Assembly: GCA_018873245.2 (NCBI GenBank)
Contig: JAEMBT020000005.1
Coordinates: 11,962,001-12,026,000, forward strand
Source: Archegozetes longisetosus
Lineage: Eukaryota; Arthropoda; Arachnida; Sarcoptiformes; Trhypochthoniidae
Length of the DNA: 64,000 nucleotides
Direction: 5' to 3'
The position numbers and the translations under genes were made by a program. Under the pieces are notes generated by a model. It made no database searches. It was not told where the DNA came from and saw nothing but the letters and a program-made list of their open reading frames with translations. Below, one piece after another: positions 47,268 to 58,787 of the stretch (within the stretch, counting starts at the first letter, position 1; every line of letters starts with the position of its first letter).

Positions 47268-49098
47268 TCTTACAACTCTTGGGAATTCTTTTTGATGAAT
47301 TCAAACTCTCCGTTTGTCACAGTTTTCTATTCCTTACGATCTTTATATAGTGTTTTTATCATAACACAAAAATTAGATAAAAAGCTAACTTCTAATTTTT
47401 TTTTCTTAATCTCGTGAGAGTTTCGACTGTTAAAACAGTCAATTAACCTTTTAAAAGAACTTTACAAATGCTATTAAATTCTAATTTGGATAAAACAAGT
47501 TGTGATTTGAGATCAACATTAATTGTAAGTAAACTCTCTTTTCTAATAAAAACAGTTTACTTTATAAGTATTTGATGAATAAAGTGATCGAATAATTGAT
47601 TTATGGACAAACAGATATAGATCTCTAAATGTGATATATTAATCTTTATTTACAGCGTTCTCGTGATATTGAAGCGGACCATAAATATTGATTAAAACAA
47701 TTGACATCATAGTTATGCCTTTCAATAGGTCTTAATTACGTAAATGAAAAGATGTCTTGATTCTCATGACTAACTAATCAGTTTCTAAATTAAAACGATA
47801 TTTGCTCCAAAGAAACTCGCTCAAACGCTTATTGTTACCTCTTCTAAATTCATATCTAAAATATCTTTTAAGATTGCAAATTAATTTAAGACACAAATTA
47901 ATTATGCAGTATAAATAACGTTTCAGTTAGTCTTAAAATTGTGTTTATCTTGAAGTATAAAATGTTTCATAAGTTCCTCAGCATTGAAATGAATACTGCA
48001 TGATTTAAAGCTATTGCTTTACATAATACTCTGAATAGTGTTAATCCTTTTCGGATGCTTAATAACTGTTAGAAAAACAAAATCCGAAGAACTTATCTTT
48101 ATAAAGCATACTGTATGAGCCCACTTAATAATGCAAAAACTGCTTCAATGCATGAAGACTTAACAAGACATATAACACTTTTAGACCTATGATAAGTAGT
48201 TTTCAGAACTCAAGATATTGTCTAATCTAACTTAAAAAGTATTACTGATTAGCTAGTGAAGCAATAATCATAAGTGCTAATATGTTCTGAAATAAATTGT
48301 ATTAGCTTCGGATCTTAGAATTTTTCGAAAATGTTTCGATCAAAAAAATTTTGAATTATTTTTTTACGTCTTGTTATTTACATAGATAACGAAGTAGATC
48401 TTTACTTTGATACAAAAAAATTTTAATTAAATATTGAATCTAAGATATAATAATATTATAAGTATACACCGAAAATTCGTGGCCTCCAGCCATATAGTGA
48501 TTACTAAACAGCATATGTTAACAAAGATTTAGTTATCCACAAGTTTAATCTAAAAAGCAATTGATTTTATAACTCTTTTCTATGTGAAAATAAAAACTAT
48601 TTTATTATTCAATTTCTGTTGCCCTGTGCTATAATTATTCGGTTGCCAGTTTTGTTTGAACCCTTCCCTGGAATTTCCATATCAAAGGGTCCCCCTGTGA
48701 TTCGAAAATGATTTCCCCATGATAAAAATTGTGTTAAATTTTAATGGCTCATTTATTACAGCTTTGAGCGCAAATGTCGTAGTACTATGTTATCTGTAAA
48801 AGTTTGATCATTGATTCAGTAATGATATCGGAAAAATACCGTTAGGAAAATCACCATTAAGGGACACCAATACTAGACTTTGGGACGCTGTAAACGAAAG
48901 CCATGCTTTGAAGTTTGGGACAATTCAGTCTACAGTAAACCAGAAATATAACTTAATACTAGTCTATATTTAAGTCATTTATTTATGGATTTATAATTAA
49001 ATTATACCAAAGGAGAAAATGAACATGACGAGGACTGTAAAAAAGCGAAAGATCTGTTTCTTAAGTGCCATGTTTGATGAAAATTTTGAAATAAAAAC
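47268..49098. other. Noncoding DNA
   Basis: No gene seen. Around 48523-48575 the words TTATCCACAAGT and AAGCAATTGATTTT repeat a piece of GrB intron 1 (about 36337-36380), so a small dispersed repeat is present. No element ends can be set. Confidence 0.4.
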
Positions 49099-49240
49099 GC
49101 AACAATTGAACCAATTTTTAAGCTAACAGTTCTTTAATGAAAATTACTTCAATAGGTTTTCTGAGTCATGCAACAACTCAACTAATTTTTGAGACTAACA
49201 GCCTCTCATTAAAAACCATTTCAATAAGTTTGTCAAGACG
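49099..49240. repeat. Two tandem diverged 71-bp repeats
   Basis: Units begin GCAACAATTGAACCAATTTT (49099) and GCAACAACTCAACTAATTTT (49170). They share CTAACAG and ATTTCAATAAG/ACTTCAATAGG blocks at matching offsets. They lie just before the pogo-like remnant and may be part of its terminal region. Confidence 0.6.
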
Positions 49241-49439
49241 GGACATTCATCTTGAGGTGGCCAGTGAGGAGTCTGGTCAGAAACTCACTTGCCTTAGTCC
49301 CGCATAGTCAGTGTTTGATAGGGATTCCCTTTAGGATTTTTTAACATTTAAAACTTATAAAATTTTCAATAAGAAAATGAAAGCATTTTTATAACAATCT
49401 TATTAAAATGAATTTCAGAACTATTCTAAGGATGATGCC

Positions 49440-50377
49440 TTGAAATGCATGCTCTCTGCTCTAGCATACCGGCACTCATTTGAAGGAGGGAGAGAGAATA
49501 TGATAAAAGCGAGAGGATGTCAGTACGTGAGACTGCTGATCATTTCCAAGTTCCCAAAAGTGCATTTCATCGTTATATTGATGATAACGTTTAAATAACA
49601 TTGAAATCTCGATAAATTAAATACTTAACAAATTTATTTTCAGTTGCATGAGTACATACATATGGAAAATTAAAATTTGCTTAACTCAGTAGAAGAAAAA
49701 AGTTTCTGTGGTTACCTTAAAGTTATTGCGAGGCTTGGTTAGGGTTACATAAAAACTGACTTTCAATGGTAGATATTATTGATGAAATTGAATTATTATT
49801 ATTCTTTGATATTAAATGCACCAGGCTTGTTCGTAAATATCTTGTTAAAGAAGGAAAGGCTGGTATTCAACAAAGTCCATCATATAGTTGGGTTTGCCAG
49901 ATTTTAAGTCAAAATAAAGAACTTTCTTTGAGAAAGCTGACAAACTTAACCGCAAGAAAGTAGAATTGATGGCTAAAGGAAAGTTAAATCGTCTCTATAG
50001 TGTTCTATGGGAGTTTTTCAAGGATTGACACAACAATCTTATGATAAATTACTTTTATAAATATACTTCCAGGACATTTCTTCTGATATTTTGATAAATT
50101 TTGCTTGGAATTGTGATGCGGTCGGCTTTTGTCATGCTCCAGGAGATCAGATGGTAATAGCTGAGCGAGAAGCAAGAAATGTTCATCGTACCACTTCTGG
50201 AAATGGCCGAGAATACACCACAGTTCCTGATTGCGTAAGCAGTATGTTCACTGTAAAGTGAAAAAACTTGCGGATACAGTCACTTACTCCAAAGCTTCTG
50301 GTAACCTTCTTAAGACCTAATTATTCAAAAAAGTAAAGTTTATAAAAAACTGAGCTTCATTGGGAAGAGGCTTACTT

Positions 50378-50429
<52 letters not shown>

Positions 50430-50660
50430 GGGTGAATTCTGAGATCTTTGGATCGCTACAATGTCTTCATTCCCAAAGCCCACACGTATCGCCCAATCTA
50501 ATATGAAGGACTACTTTTCCTCATTCTTAATGGACGTGCATTTAACACTTGCTATGAAGTTGTAAAAGCCGTCGGTGATAACCATGTTGAGCTGATCCGT
50601 TTACTGTCTCATTCAACTTATATGTTGCAGCAACTTGGCGTTTTTGGGCCATTAAGGACC
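49440..50660 (+). pseudogene. pogo/Tigger-like (DDE_1) transposase remnant
   Basis: Pieces in several frames read in order like a pogo-type transposase. A psq-type helix-turn-helix (MSVRETADHFQVPKSAFHRY) starts at 49517. Next come SVEEKSFCGYLKVIARLG, the CENPB-like DNA-binding part (YSWVCQILSQNKELSLRKLT), the first catalytic block WNCDAVGFCHAPGDQMVIAE, RTTSGNGREYTT, and the distal block SHSTYMLQQLGVFGP. In the catalytic block the usual NCDETGF is changed, and LDGH is changed to LNGR, so catalytic acids are lost. Stops and frame changes abound, and a (TC)n tract splits the remnant. The frame at 50846-51040 may be its C-terminal end. Confidence 0.75.
50381..50425. repeat. (TC)n microsatellite
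   Basis: A pure TC dinucleotide run of 45 bp inside the pogo-like transposase remnant. Confidence 0.97.
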
Positions 50661-51036
50661 TATTGATCAACTTTCATTAAGGACTTCGAGGATGATGTCA
50701 TTTTTAATTTTTGCTTTATGATTTTCACTTTTCAGGATTTTTAAATCAGAGTTTAGTGATTGCACTGATGTAGTGAATATTACAGAAGTCTGAATGGTGT
50801 CAACGGCTTCTGAAAAGCAGGTATCGTTCTTCTGAAAGGGATTTATTGGAAGCAATTATTAATTGGAACGAAAATAACACCCGAGAATTTGGGGAGAGAA
50901 TTTTCAACTCTTCCCCAAATAATACTGCCTCCATACCAGCAGAAAAGCGTTTGCTTGATCACCTTGTAAATAGTCTTTCACAACCTTCAAGTTCCACACC
51001 TACATCTCTTATGAGTATATGGTTCCATAATCTTGA

Positions 51037-51357
51037 GTAATCCATTCCGATCTTTATACAACTCTAATAATAGCCAAAAGACAGAGTCTATTCTGGAAAC
51101 ATAACCTTGAATTTTCGGTCACTACACAAGAGATTGAAAAATCAATTTTTTCTTGGTATGGTATTTATTCTATCTGTAATGAGAAAAAATCAGTCTATGC
51201 TCTAGAGAGTGGACAAACAGATGCTTGGGTTGAATGTTGTGAACTTAAATGTCCTCTAAAATTCGATTCTTTTTGCACTGTTTCATCAAGATTTTTAGAA
51301 GATGCGGTAATTTATTCTTCAAAACTTTTCAAACAATTTGATTTATATATTAGATGA
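51037..51357 (+). other. Orphan open frame cut by the mariner insertion
   Basis: A frame of 106 codons without an early ATG is open between two stops. It reads like a folded protein with a cysteine-rich patch (WVECCELKCPLKFDSFC) and aromatic core residues (SIFSWYGIYSICNEKK). A possible donor, GCG|GTAATT, lies near 51307. The mariner at 51348 interrupts its last codons. It may be an exon of an unknown gene, the C-terminal part of the neighbouring transposase, or chance. No upstream exon was identified. Confidence 0.25.
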
Positions 51358-52755
51358 TTTCATAATGGACTTCAAACTTTTTTCAATATTATTTTTCAAA
51401 TATTTCCGAAATGATACAAGGTATCAAAGTATGTTTTATACTAATCTTCGACACATTTGCCACGTGCAAGGGTGATAGCTCTCCAGCGGTCAGGTAGCAT
51501 CGTGATACCCAAAGATTCGTGTTTTTCGTTAATGCCCCGAATTACAGCTGCGTGATCCCTAATGAGCTCGTCTTGACTCTGGAACTGCTTCCCTTGTTTG
51601 GTACTTTTATACGATGGATAGCGTCCATATCCGGCGGTGACATATCAGGGCTATATGGTGGGTGCTCCAATTCTTTCCAACGTTTTTCTTGCAGAAACTC
51701 TCTAATAATGCGATGTTTATGGGGTCTCGCATTGTCATGTAATATGATGGGATGTCCAAATTTTTTTCGATTAACTTCGGGAAGCACACAACGTTCGAGG
51801 AAGTTAAGATAGGTGACACTGTCAACAGTACTTCCTTCAGGTAAAATCTCGTATGTGAAGACCTGCTTCTTCCAAAGTGTCAAAATCATAATGCACTTCC
51901 ATTGTTGAGGTTCTTCCTTTAATATCTTGGGTCTACGACAAATAGGAAAAAAATGCGGTGAAAAAAAATTTTTCAGAAAATTTTTTTTCATTTCCGCATA
52001 ACTACGGTTTTTGTCCGAGCAATAGCCATTCACTAGCGGCTCTAGACTCTTGTGGGTCATATGATTTAATCCATGTCTCATCGATGGCGATTATCTTATT
52101 CAGAAAATCACGTTCCCTTTGATAACGTGCAAGATGTTTACCTGCTATATTCATTCTTGCTTGCTGTTGTCTCTCGGTCAATTCGTGAGGGACCCACCTG
52201 GACTTTATTTTTCTGGCTCCGATTTATTTGAGAAGTCTCCATAAGCTTGTATGAGACATTTGAGTTTCATATAAGAGATCTTCCGTATGCATTCCCTCGC
52301 TCTCCAATATCAGCTGCCCAACCATTTCTTTATTTTCTTCTGTAACCACATCTCGTGGTCTTCCGGGTCTAGATAGATTTTCTATATCTGTGCGCTTTTC
52401 GTCTTTAAAATCATTATACCAGGTGTATACTTGCCTTTCACTTAAATGACCTTGAGGAGCAGCAGTTGCCAGTTGTGTCGCAACAACTCTTGGAGCTGTG
52501 CCCAGTAATACACTTAACTTTATAAATTACCGCTGGTCCTCTGCAGTGACACTTTCCCGAAGTTGGTCTAAAATTAGGGCCTCGATACTTTTTAATGCCA
52601 ATACGGCAAGAATCAACACAATTAGTTGAAGGGCCATCATCTAATAGTACACTAACTAGTGATGAGTTAGAAGTATTAACTTATTGACTAAAGTTAATAA
52701 TAACGTAATTTTATCTTATCAAAAAGTTTGAAGTCCATTATGAAATCATCTAATA
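51348..52755 (-). mobile_element. mariner element (DD34D), decayed
   Basis: Perfect 35-bp terminal inverted repeats begin TATTAGATGATTTCATAATG (51348-51382, 52721-52755). TA target duplications lie outside (51346-51347 and 52756-52757). Length is 1408 bp. The transposase is on the minus strand. The intact ends mean the element could still be moved in trans. Confidence 0.92.
51440..52640 (-). pseudogene. mariner transposase, broken
   Basis: Read on the minus strand from about 52640, the frame gives the helix-turn-helix region (GHLSERQVYTWYNDF) and the linker (NLSRPGRPRDVV). The three catalytic Asp follow: IIAIDETWIKSYDPQ, IILHDNARPH and PPYSPDMSPPDMD. Thirty-four residues separate the second and third Asp, the DD34D signature of true mariners. 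In-frame stops occur in the N-terminal half. A one-base shift near 51600 moves the C-terminal end (PDRWRAITLARGKCVED) to another frame. No active enzyme is made. Confidence 0.88.
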
Positions 52756-53289
52756 TATTATTTTAGATTAGAGTTACTCAATAGTATTGCCTACTTCACA
52801 TATATTTAGAAAAGTCTGATCATTTTTCAGCTGTATTTTAAACAGAAATATTTCTTTCTCTTTATATAATATTACATTTTTTACTTTAGGTTGATCTGAT
52901 CTTAGATTATTTATCAAATCTCGCTTTCCAACTGTCAATTCAGTCAATAAAATGCTCAACTGTCTAATTAATATCTATTTAATGAATCTCTTGGCAAATT
53001 ATTATTGATTTACAATTTATTTGATCTTTATATAGCTGTTAAAATAGACATCTTTTGCAATAAAAGCTATTTATAATTTTTTACCTCAAATTTATATAAC
53101 ATTAGTTATGAAATAAATTGTACACTCATATAAACATTCGTGATATTCGACTCAAATCAGAAGTGTTGTGTAATTGTTGTGGTTGTGCAGACACTTATAA
53201 GCGCACATGTGTTGCACTTACTGTTGGAATAATTTATTCAAATATTAACTTCACTGTAATATTCATTTTAATTAATAAGAATAACATTA
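52756..53289. other. Noncoding DNA between mariner and LINE remnants
   Basis: A minus-strand frame of 61 codons (52774-52959) is somewhat coding-like but has no acceptor, donor or homologue I can name. Nothing else is seen. Confidence 0.35.
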
Positions 53290-54920
53290 ATAAACGAATG
53301 GCGCCACAATTAACTTTTTGCACAAAAAAACTAAAACTAAAAAAACAATCAAATGATTTAAAATAACATGAAATGAGTATAAAATTCAGGAAAATGCTCA
53401 GTTTAATACCATTGAAAAAATCAATAACAACTTTGAAGAATTTAAACAAACGATTGAAGAATGCAGAAAACTGAGCGAAAAATACAAAAAATTAAATGAG
53501 GAACTCACTGAAGAGGTCTCAAAGCTCAACAAAAATAAGAAAAAAAACACAGAGAAGTTATTCTCGGATCACACAAACCAACTATAAAGCCACACAAGTT
53601 CTGTAAAGTCAAAAGAATTAGTCATTATCTACCCGGAAACAGACATCACTTCAGGAGAATTAATGTGCAAAATAAAATCTAAAATTCAATTTAAAATGGG
53701 AAATATCAGCATTAATTCTGTCTAAAAAATAGAAATAGTGGAATAATCATTGAATGCAATGACAAAGCAGTGTCTTAAACTAGAAAAAAATATCAATAGC
53801 AAACTAAAAGATATCTGTAACGTATCTCTAGCTAGAAAACGAAACCCACGCTTAATTTTATGCAATATTAATAACGATAAAGATAGCACCCAACCAATTG
53901 AAGATTATATGAACTTAATTAAATAAACCAAATAATTTCAGAATATTTTACTGATAGGAGGAGTGATGAACTGATAACAAAATTCTTTGTAAACTCAAAA
54001 AATGAAAATTTTAAGCATTTGGTGATAGAAACTACACCAGCACTTAGAAAACTAGTAATAGAAATCCAAAAAATGAATATTGATCGCGACACAGCGTCAA
54101 AGAATTTATTTCAATCATACGTTGCTTTAAGTGTCTCGGGTTTGGATACACAAAGTCACTGCTCACTAAAGACTAACCACAGCTCACAATGCGCGGATAC
54201 TCATTCGCATAAAATATGTGAATGAAAAATTGCACAGAAAAATGTGTGAATTACCTCAAATTCAATAAAAATATCAAAAACCTAAACCCTTTGATGTTAA
54301 CTACATGCGCTTTGCAGATCATATCCATCACTACTAAGAATAAAAATATCATAACTTCCAAAATAAGTTGTGATTAAAATTCAAAACAAATAATAAAAAA
54401 ATTTTAATTTATTCAACTAAATTTGCAAATCTGTATGAGCGCAACTTTATCTCTGATTCAGCACATGCTGGAAAATAATATTGACTTAGTGACGAACCAA
54501 AAACTGCTATAGTTTTGAATCCCCTAAAACTAAAAATAATGCAATTAGAAAAAGACACAAACTATCTTCAGGCCTAGGCACAAGTTATTCCCAACAAGAA
54601 CTTACTTCATGCCTGTTCTTCATATATACCTCCTTCCGAACCCATCGAGCAAACAATAAATAATCTGAATGAAACAATACATGAAATAATTTCAAAAAGA
54701 TTAATCACCTCAAGTGATATAAACGCAAAATCTAAGATTTAGTTCAGTACTATTACTAGAAGAGGCGATGAAATTATAGAATTTGTAACAAACATTAACT
54801 TAGTATGAACAACAATATTCTCACATTTGTGTCTTCATTCGGCTCTTCATCTATAGACCTAACAATGGTTAACTCAACTGTCCATCAGTTAATCGACAAT
54901 TGGAAAATAGAGATAATTGC
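53290..54920 (+). mobile_element. LINE (non-LTR retrotransposon) remnant
   Basis: The first part decodes, in broken frames, as an ORF1/Gag-like protein. It has a Lys/Glu-rich coiled coil (EECRKLSEKYKKLNEEL), a nucleic-acid-binding middle and Cys/His knuckles (CLGFGYTKSHCSLKTN; SSQCADTHSHKIC). From about 54590 a degraded apurinic endonuclease domain follows: SSYIPPSEPIEQTINNLNET, then SSDINAK in place of the usual GDFNAK, then FGSSSIDLTMVNSTVHQLI. Sequence stops at 54920 where another transposon begins, so the reverse transcriptase is absent. The order fits the I/Jockey/R1 group. It is dead. Confidence 0.75.
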
Positions 54921-55460
54921 AGGGTGACCAGGCATCCAGAAATGGATAGGACAGTCCAGGAATAGAGACTTCTGTTCTGTGTCCAGAGCGATATCGTTCC
55001 TTGACACTGAGACGTCCAGGATTGGAAAATTTCTTTCAAAATATAAGAATGAATTTTTTTTGTGTTTTTATGAACTTTATTTGATCATTAACTAGTCAAA
55101 CGCATTAAATAGCAATAAACCAGCTCAATACTGCTCCTGTAATGAGTTTATTCTCTTTTGAATAATTATTGAAGAGTTATGACAAACCAAATCTGCTGAA
55201 AATGATCGAAACTCTTATGGCGATCTTTATTGGAAATGATTTCGTAGAACGAGTTTTGGTATAACTTAAGTTTACAGGGACTTTTTTTTAAAAAATTTTA
55301 AATTGAGCTATTTAGGCTTAATTTTGTGTGAGAACGATTTTGATTTTGATTTTTGCCGCTCGAAACTCCTCCATCGATTTTTCATGCGACTACTGCATAA
55401 TCGATCATCGCTTGAAGCAAAATGCTTAGGTTAGGTTAGATTAGGTTACGTTAGGTTAGG

Positions 55461-55517
<57 letters not shown>

Positions 55518-56417
55518 CCCCCTGCACAGCCCACAACTAAGGCCAGGGGTCGCCGCTTTTACTCAATGGTATCGCAGCGAGGATAGTGTCACAGTTTTAA
55601 GAGGACACACCTGAGCCCTCCGAGTCTGTCGTCTGGTGGTCTCAGAGACCAGACTCTACCTATCAAGTTACGTCCCTCGGTTTGAGGCCGCGGTCGTCGA
55701 AGATCCCCCTGAGCCTTCTCTTCCCTCCCAGCATAGTGTTACCTGGGTAGAAGGAAGCAGTACGCCACAGCTTGATTCGAACCCGCTCCCGAACCCGCTC
55801 CCGAACCCGCTCCCCAAGGGTTGCTCTGTCAGTGTTTTGACTACTACGCCAACAGACTTGGGTCGTTAGGTTAGGTTAGGTTTGGTTTATAAGGAATAAA
55901 AAAATGTGTAAAAATGAGTAAATAACTCATGAGCGGCAATAAGTTTCTCCCAAAAGTTGTTTAATTATTATACTAAACGCAAATATTAATATATACGTAA
56001 AAAAATTTAAAATAGGCCCTGTAAACTCAAGTTGTTCACGAGTTTTTATTATAATGAAGAATATCTGGACTGATGAAAGAAATCGTTTGAATGTTAACAT
56101 GATTAAGTATGAAGTTCGGTCTAAATTCAATTTTCCATGACATGTAATAAATTTGAAGTTTTCGTACCTCAAGCCCTAAACTACTTATAGATGCCAAATC
56201 TAATGATGAATATTCAAAAAATTAATTTAAGTTTCTTCAATAGTTTCATTTTGTCATAATTTCTCATTCAAAAGCATTAATTGGAATTTTGACTAAAGAA
56301 ATTACTGCTATTTTTGAAACAACACTTTAATTTTTGAAATTTTTCTCTGAAGTATTTAATCTTGGTTCGCCCTACACTTTCAAAGTCCAGGAAACGACTC
56401 AGTAAAACCTGGTCACC
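54921..56417. mobile_element. DNA transposon remnant with GGGTGACCA ends
   Basis: The left end AGGGTGACCAGG (54921-54932) is matched by the inverted CCTGGTCACCT at 56407-56417. The repeated words GTCCAGG occur near both ends. The left end and GGACAGTCC resemble the smaller element at 22779-23293. The interior carries no clear transposase and is interrupted by a SINE. It truncates the LINE on its left. Confidence 0.55.
55449..55877 (-). mobile_element. tRNA-derived SINE with (AAC)n tail
   Basis: The 14-bp target duplication CGTTAGGTTAGGTT lies at 55449-55462 and 55864-55877. Between them, on the minus strand, is a tRNA-like head. It has an A-box-like TTGGCGTAGTAGTCAAAACA and a B-box GGTTCGAATC that lies in a 12-bp unit present three times (55779-55814). 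After the head come a 250-bp body and a 3' tail of (AAC)n, seen as (GTT)n at 55463-55516. This is a complete SINE structure. The GC content is far above the flanks. Open frames inside are incidental. Confidence 0.88.
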
Positions 56418-56479
56418 TGGACAATTGAAACCAATTCAGATCACAGTTATACATTCGAATAATGATGTGACCACTGATG

Positions 56480-56550
56480 CTCAACGCTCGAGCGTCCAAC
56501 CCCCAAGCGTCGGGCGCTAGCGTCGGGCGCCAGCGTTGAGCGTCAAGTCT
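56480..56550. repeat. GC-rich 13-bp tandem repeat
   Basis: Three 13-bp units, AGCGTCGGGCGCT, AGCGTCGGGCGCC and AGCGTTGAGCGTC, lie at 56506-56544, preceded by similar GCGTC words. The patch is CpG-rich in otherwise AT-rich DNA. Confidence 0.75.
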
Positions 56551-56580
56551 TAGTATGTATTTTTCCACATTAGAAATATA

Positions 56581-56708
56581 GAGCCGTATTCTGAGTTCTG
56601 TCTTAAGCTCGATCTAGACTTAAGTTAGACTTGAAAATATAAATTTCAATAGTACTAAGTCTAACTTGAGTCGAGATCTAGCTTAAAACAGAACTCAGAA
56701 TACGGCTC
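56581..56708. mobile_element. 128-bp MITE with about 52-bp inverted repeats
   Basis: GAGCCGTATTCTGAGTTCTG at 56581 extends as an inverted repeat of about 52 bp with about four mismatches, ending at 56708. ATA flanks both sides (56578-56580 and 56709-56711), consistent with a 3-bp target duplication as in PIF/Harbinger-type MITEs. It is noncoding and would fold into one long hairpin. Confidence 0.8.
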
Positions 56709-58787
56709 ATAGTATAAATATTTTTAAATATAAAAGGTTTCACAATAATTCAAATCCAATGCTATAACTATTGTACTTATTCTTGTTCTAATCAAAGCTT
56801 CATTCGATTCTATAGCTTTTAATAGCGAAAATTATCCTATATCCTACTTTAATGTTATTAAGATGATCGGCTTAACTCAATGCGATTACGCAATTGATTT
56901 GTTTTATTATTTGTGATAACAGCATTATATCTATTCAGTTATAGCGATTGTAAACTTTATAATTGACTAGAAGTTATTGAGTTTTGAAAGAATTAAAACT
57001 CGTCGATAAGACTGGAATAAATGATGAAAGCAGAGGAATTATTGTTAAGAGAACATGATTATCAAATCTCTACTTCCATTTGAAACAGAATTTGGCTCAT
57101 TCCTCTCTTCTTCGACTTGTTCATACCTTGTGTTAATTAATATGTAGAATTTTCGAAGCATTTTTCATGATATAATTAATGCGCTTTGGAACTCTTCATA
57201 GGAAACAATGTTCAATCCATAAACATCAATAGGAAACATATTCATATTGTCTCACTATATGATTTTCTATATTACTTCACCGCTTGCTATTATGTTATAT
57301 TAAGATTTAAAATATTGAATTAAATTATGTCTGAGAAGAAAGTATTAATAGCTCTCGGTATATAGAAAAACTGGCCATAATTATGATGAAAATGATTAAA
57401 TAATATGGTTTCGTTTGTCTTTCGCAAAAAATAATCAATAGGTTTCCCAATAAAATACTGCGCGATGATATGACCTATCAAAATATCGCCATCAAAAATT
57501 TTGCCTACAAAAACGTAGCCTCAATTATGAATAAATTTGTTAAAAATTATATTTAACCTATCAAATTAGATTAATCCATTTTTCATCCCATTAATAAATT
57601 CAACTTTAGATGTCTTTCTTAGAAATTTAAATTTCAGAAATAGTAAATTTTGTTTGAAAAATAGATTTTAACTGATTATCTTATTCTGATTTTCGGTTGG
57701 ATTTAAATTGTTGATTTCGATGCGATAGCGAATATGAAATCAAATTATTATGTTGTAATATCTACATAGAAGAATATTCCACCATCATATGAATATTGCC
57801 TTTAGAAGCTGTTTTAACCAATACTCAATTCAGATCTATTCTTCTATTTTTGGAATAAATTCCATGCTGACGCTCACACATCTTAAACTCTATAAAGTTT
57901 TACGGAGAACCCAATGAAAAATCCATATATAGACACTATAAACCTTAAACATATACCTTATCCTATGATCGAAACTTTTATTATAGGGACACTTCTTTTG
58001 AATATAAAACTATGCTTAGTTTAAATAAAAGAATAACTGCCTTATATTTTTTTTATATAATTTGAATATGACTTATCATTTTATATCACTTTTTAAGTCT
58101 TTAAAAATTTAACCACAAACAAATGAGAAAATTACTCAAATTTACTTTTAAGTTCGTGTACTTTTTTCAGTGAGTGTTCTTTTTATATTACATACTATTG
58201 TATTAAATTAATGAAAAATCAATATACATCGAGTAATTTTTTCTAGTCAAAGCTATAGATAATGAACTTGAAATAGACTCTTAAAGTAATTTAAAATGAG
58301 TTTTATATTTTGCAAGATGTTTTAGAATGATTTAGTGAAAAGTAAATGCAAGTTCTTCAATTTGGTTATCTCAAAACTTCTATATTCTTAAGCAGCCAAT
58401 TATTCGAATATTGAAAATACTTTTTATTACGAGTTTATGCAATGAAGTCATGCGATCTATTCTACCAATAATAACTTTATGATGGTGTTTAAATATACAT
58501 AAGAAATAAATATTATCGAATATCAATAAAAAGTAGAGGAAACTATTTTGTTAATGCTCGATTCAGCTAAGATTTTCTTATATCTCATTTTATTTCGAAA
58601 GATGAAAAATCGGTAACTAATCTTAAACGGTCTAATGAGTGAAGGAGAATTATTTGGCTATCAAGTAACTAACTGTTTTTTATTTTAGATAATTCAAACT
58701 CTTAAATTAAACAATATTTATTTGCAATATCTATCAAAATTACTTTGTTTTAAATCTTGATAATTAAAGAACAATTTTTAATTGACT
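56709..58787. other. Noncoding DNA downstream of GrE
   Basis: About 2 kb of AT-rich DNA with no gene, RNA or bounded element visible. Confidence 0.4.

Noticed and set aside
53118-53366. 82-codon frame as a gene start
   Set aside because: It overlaps the 5' side of the LINE remnant and loses coding character; the LINE explains the later part.
55430-55462. TTAGG-type run as a telomere or internal telomeric array
   Set aside because: Only a few imperfect units occur, and they form the SINE target duplication. There is no long array.
55636-55869. 77-codon frame with NPLP repeats
   Set aside because: It is a translation of the SINE body and its 12-bp repeats, on the strand opposite to the SINE.
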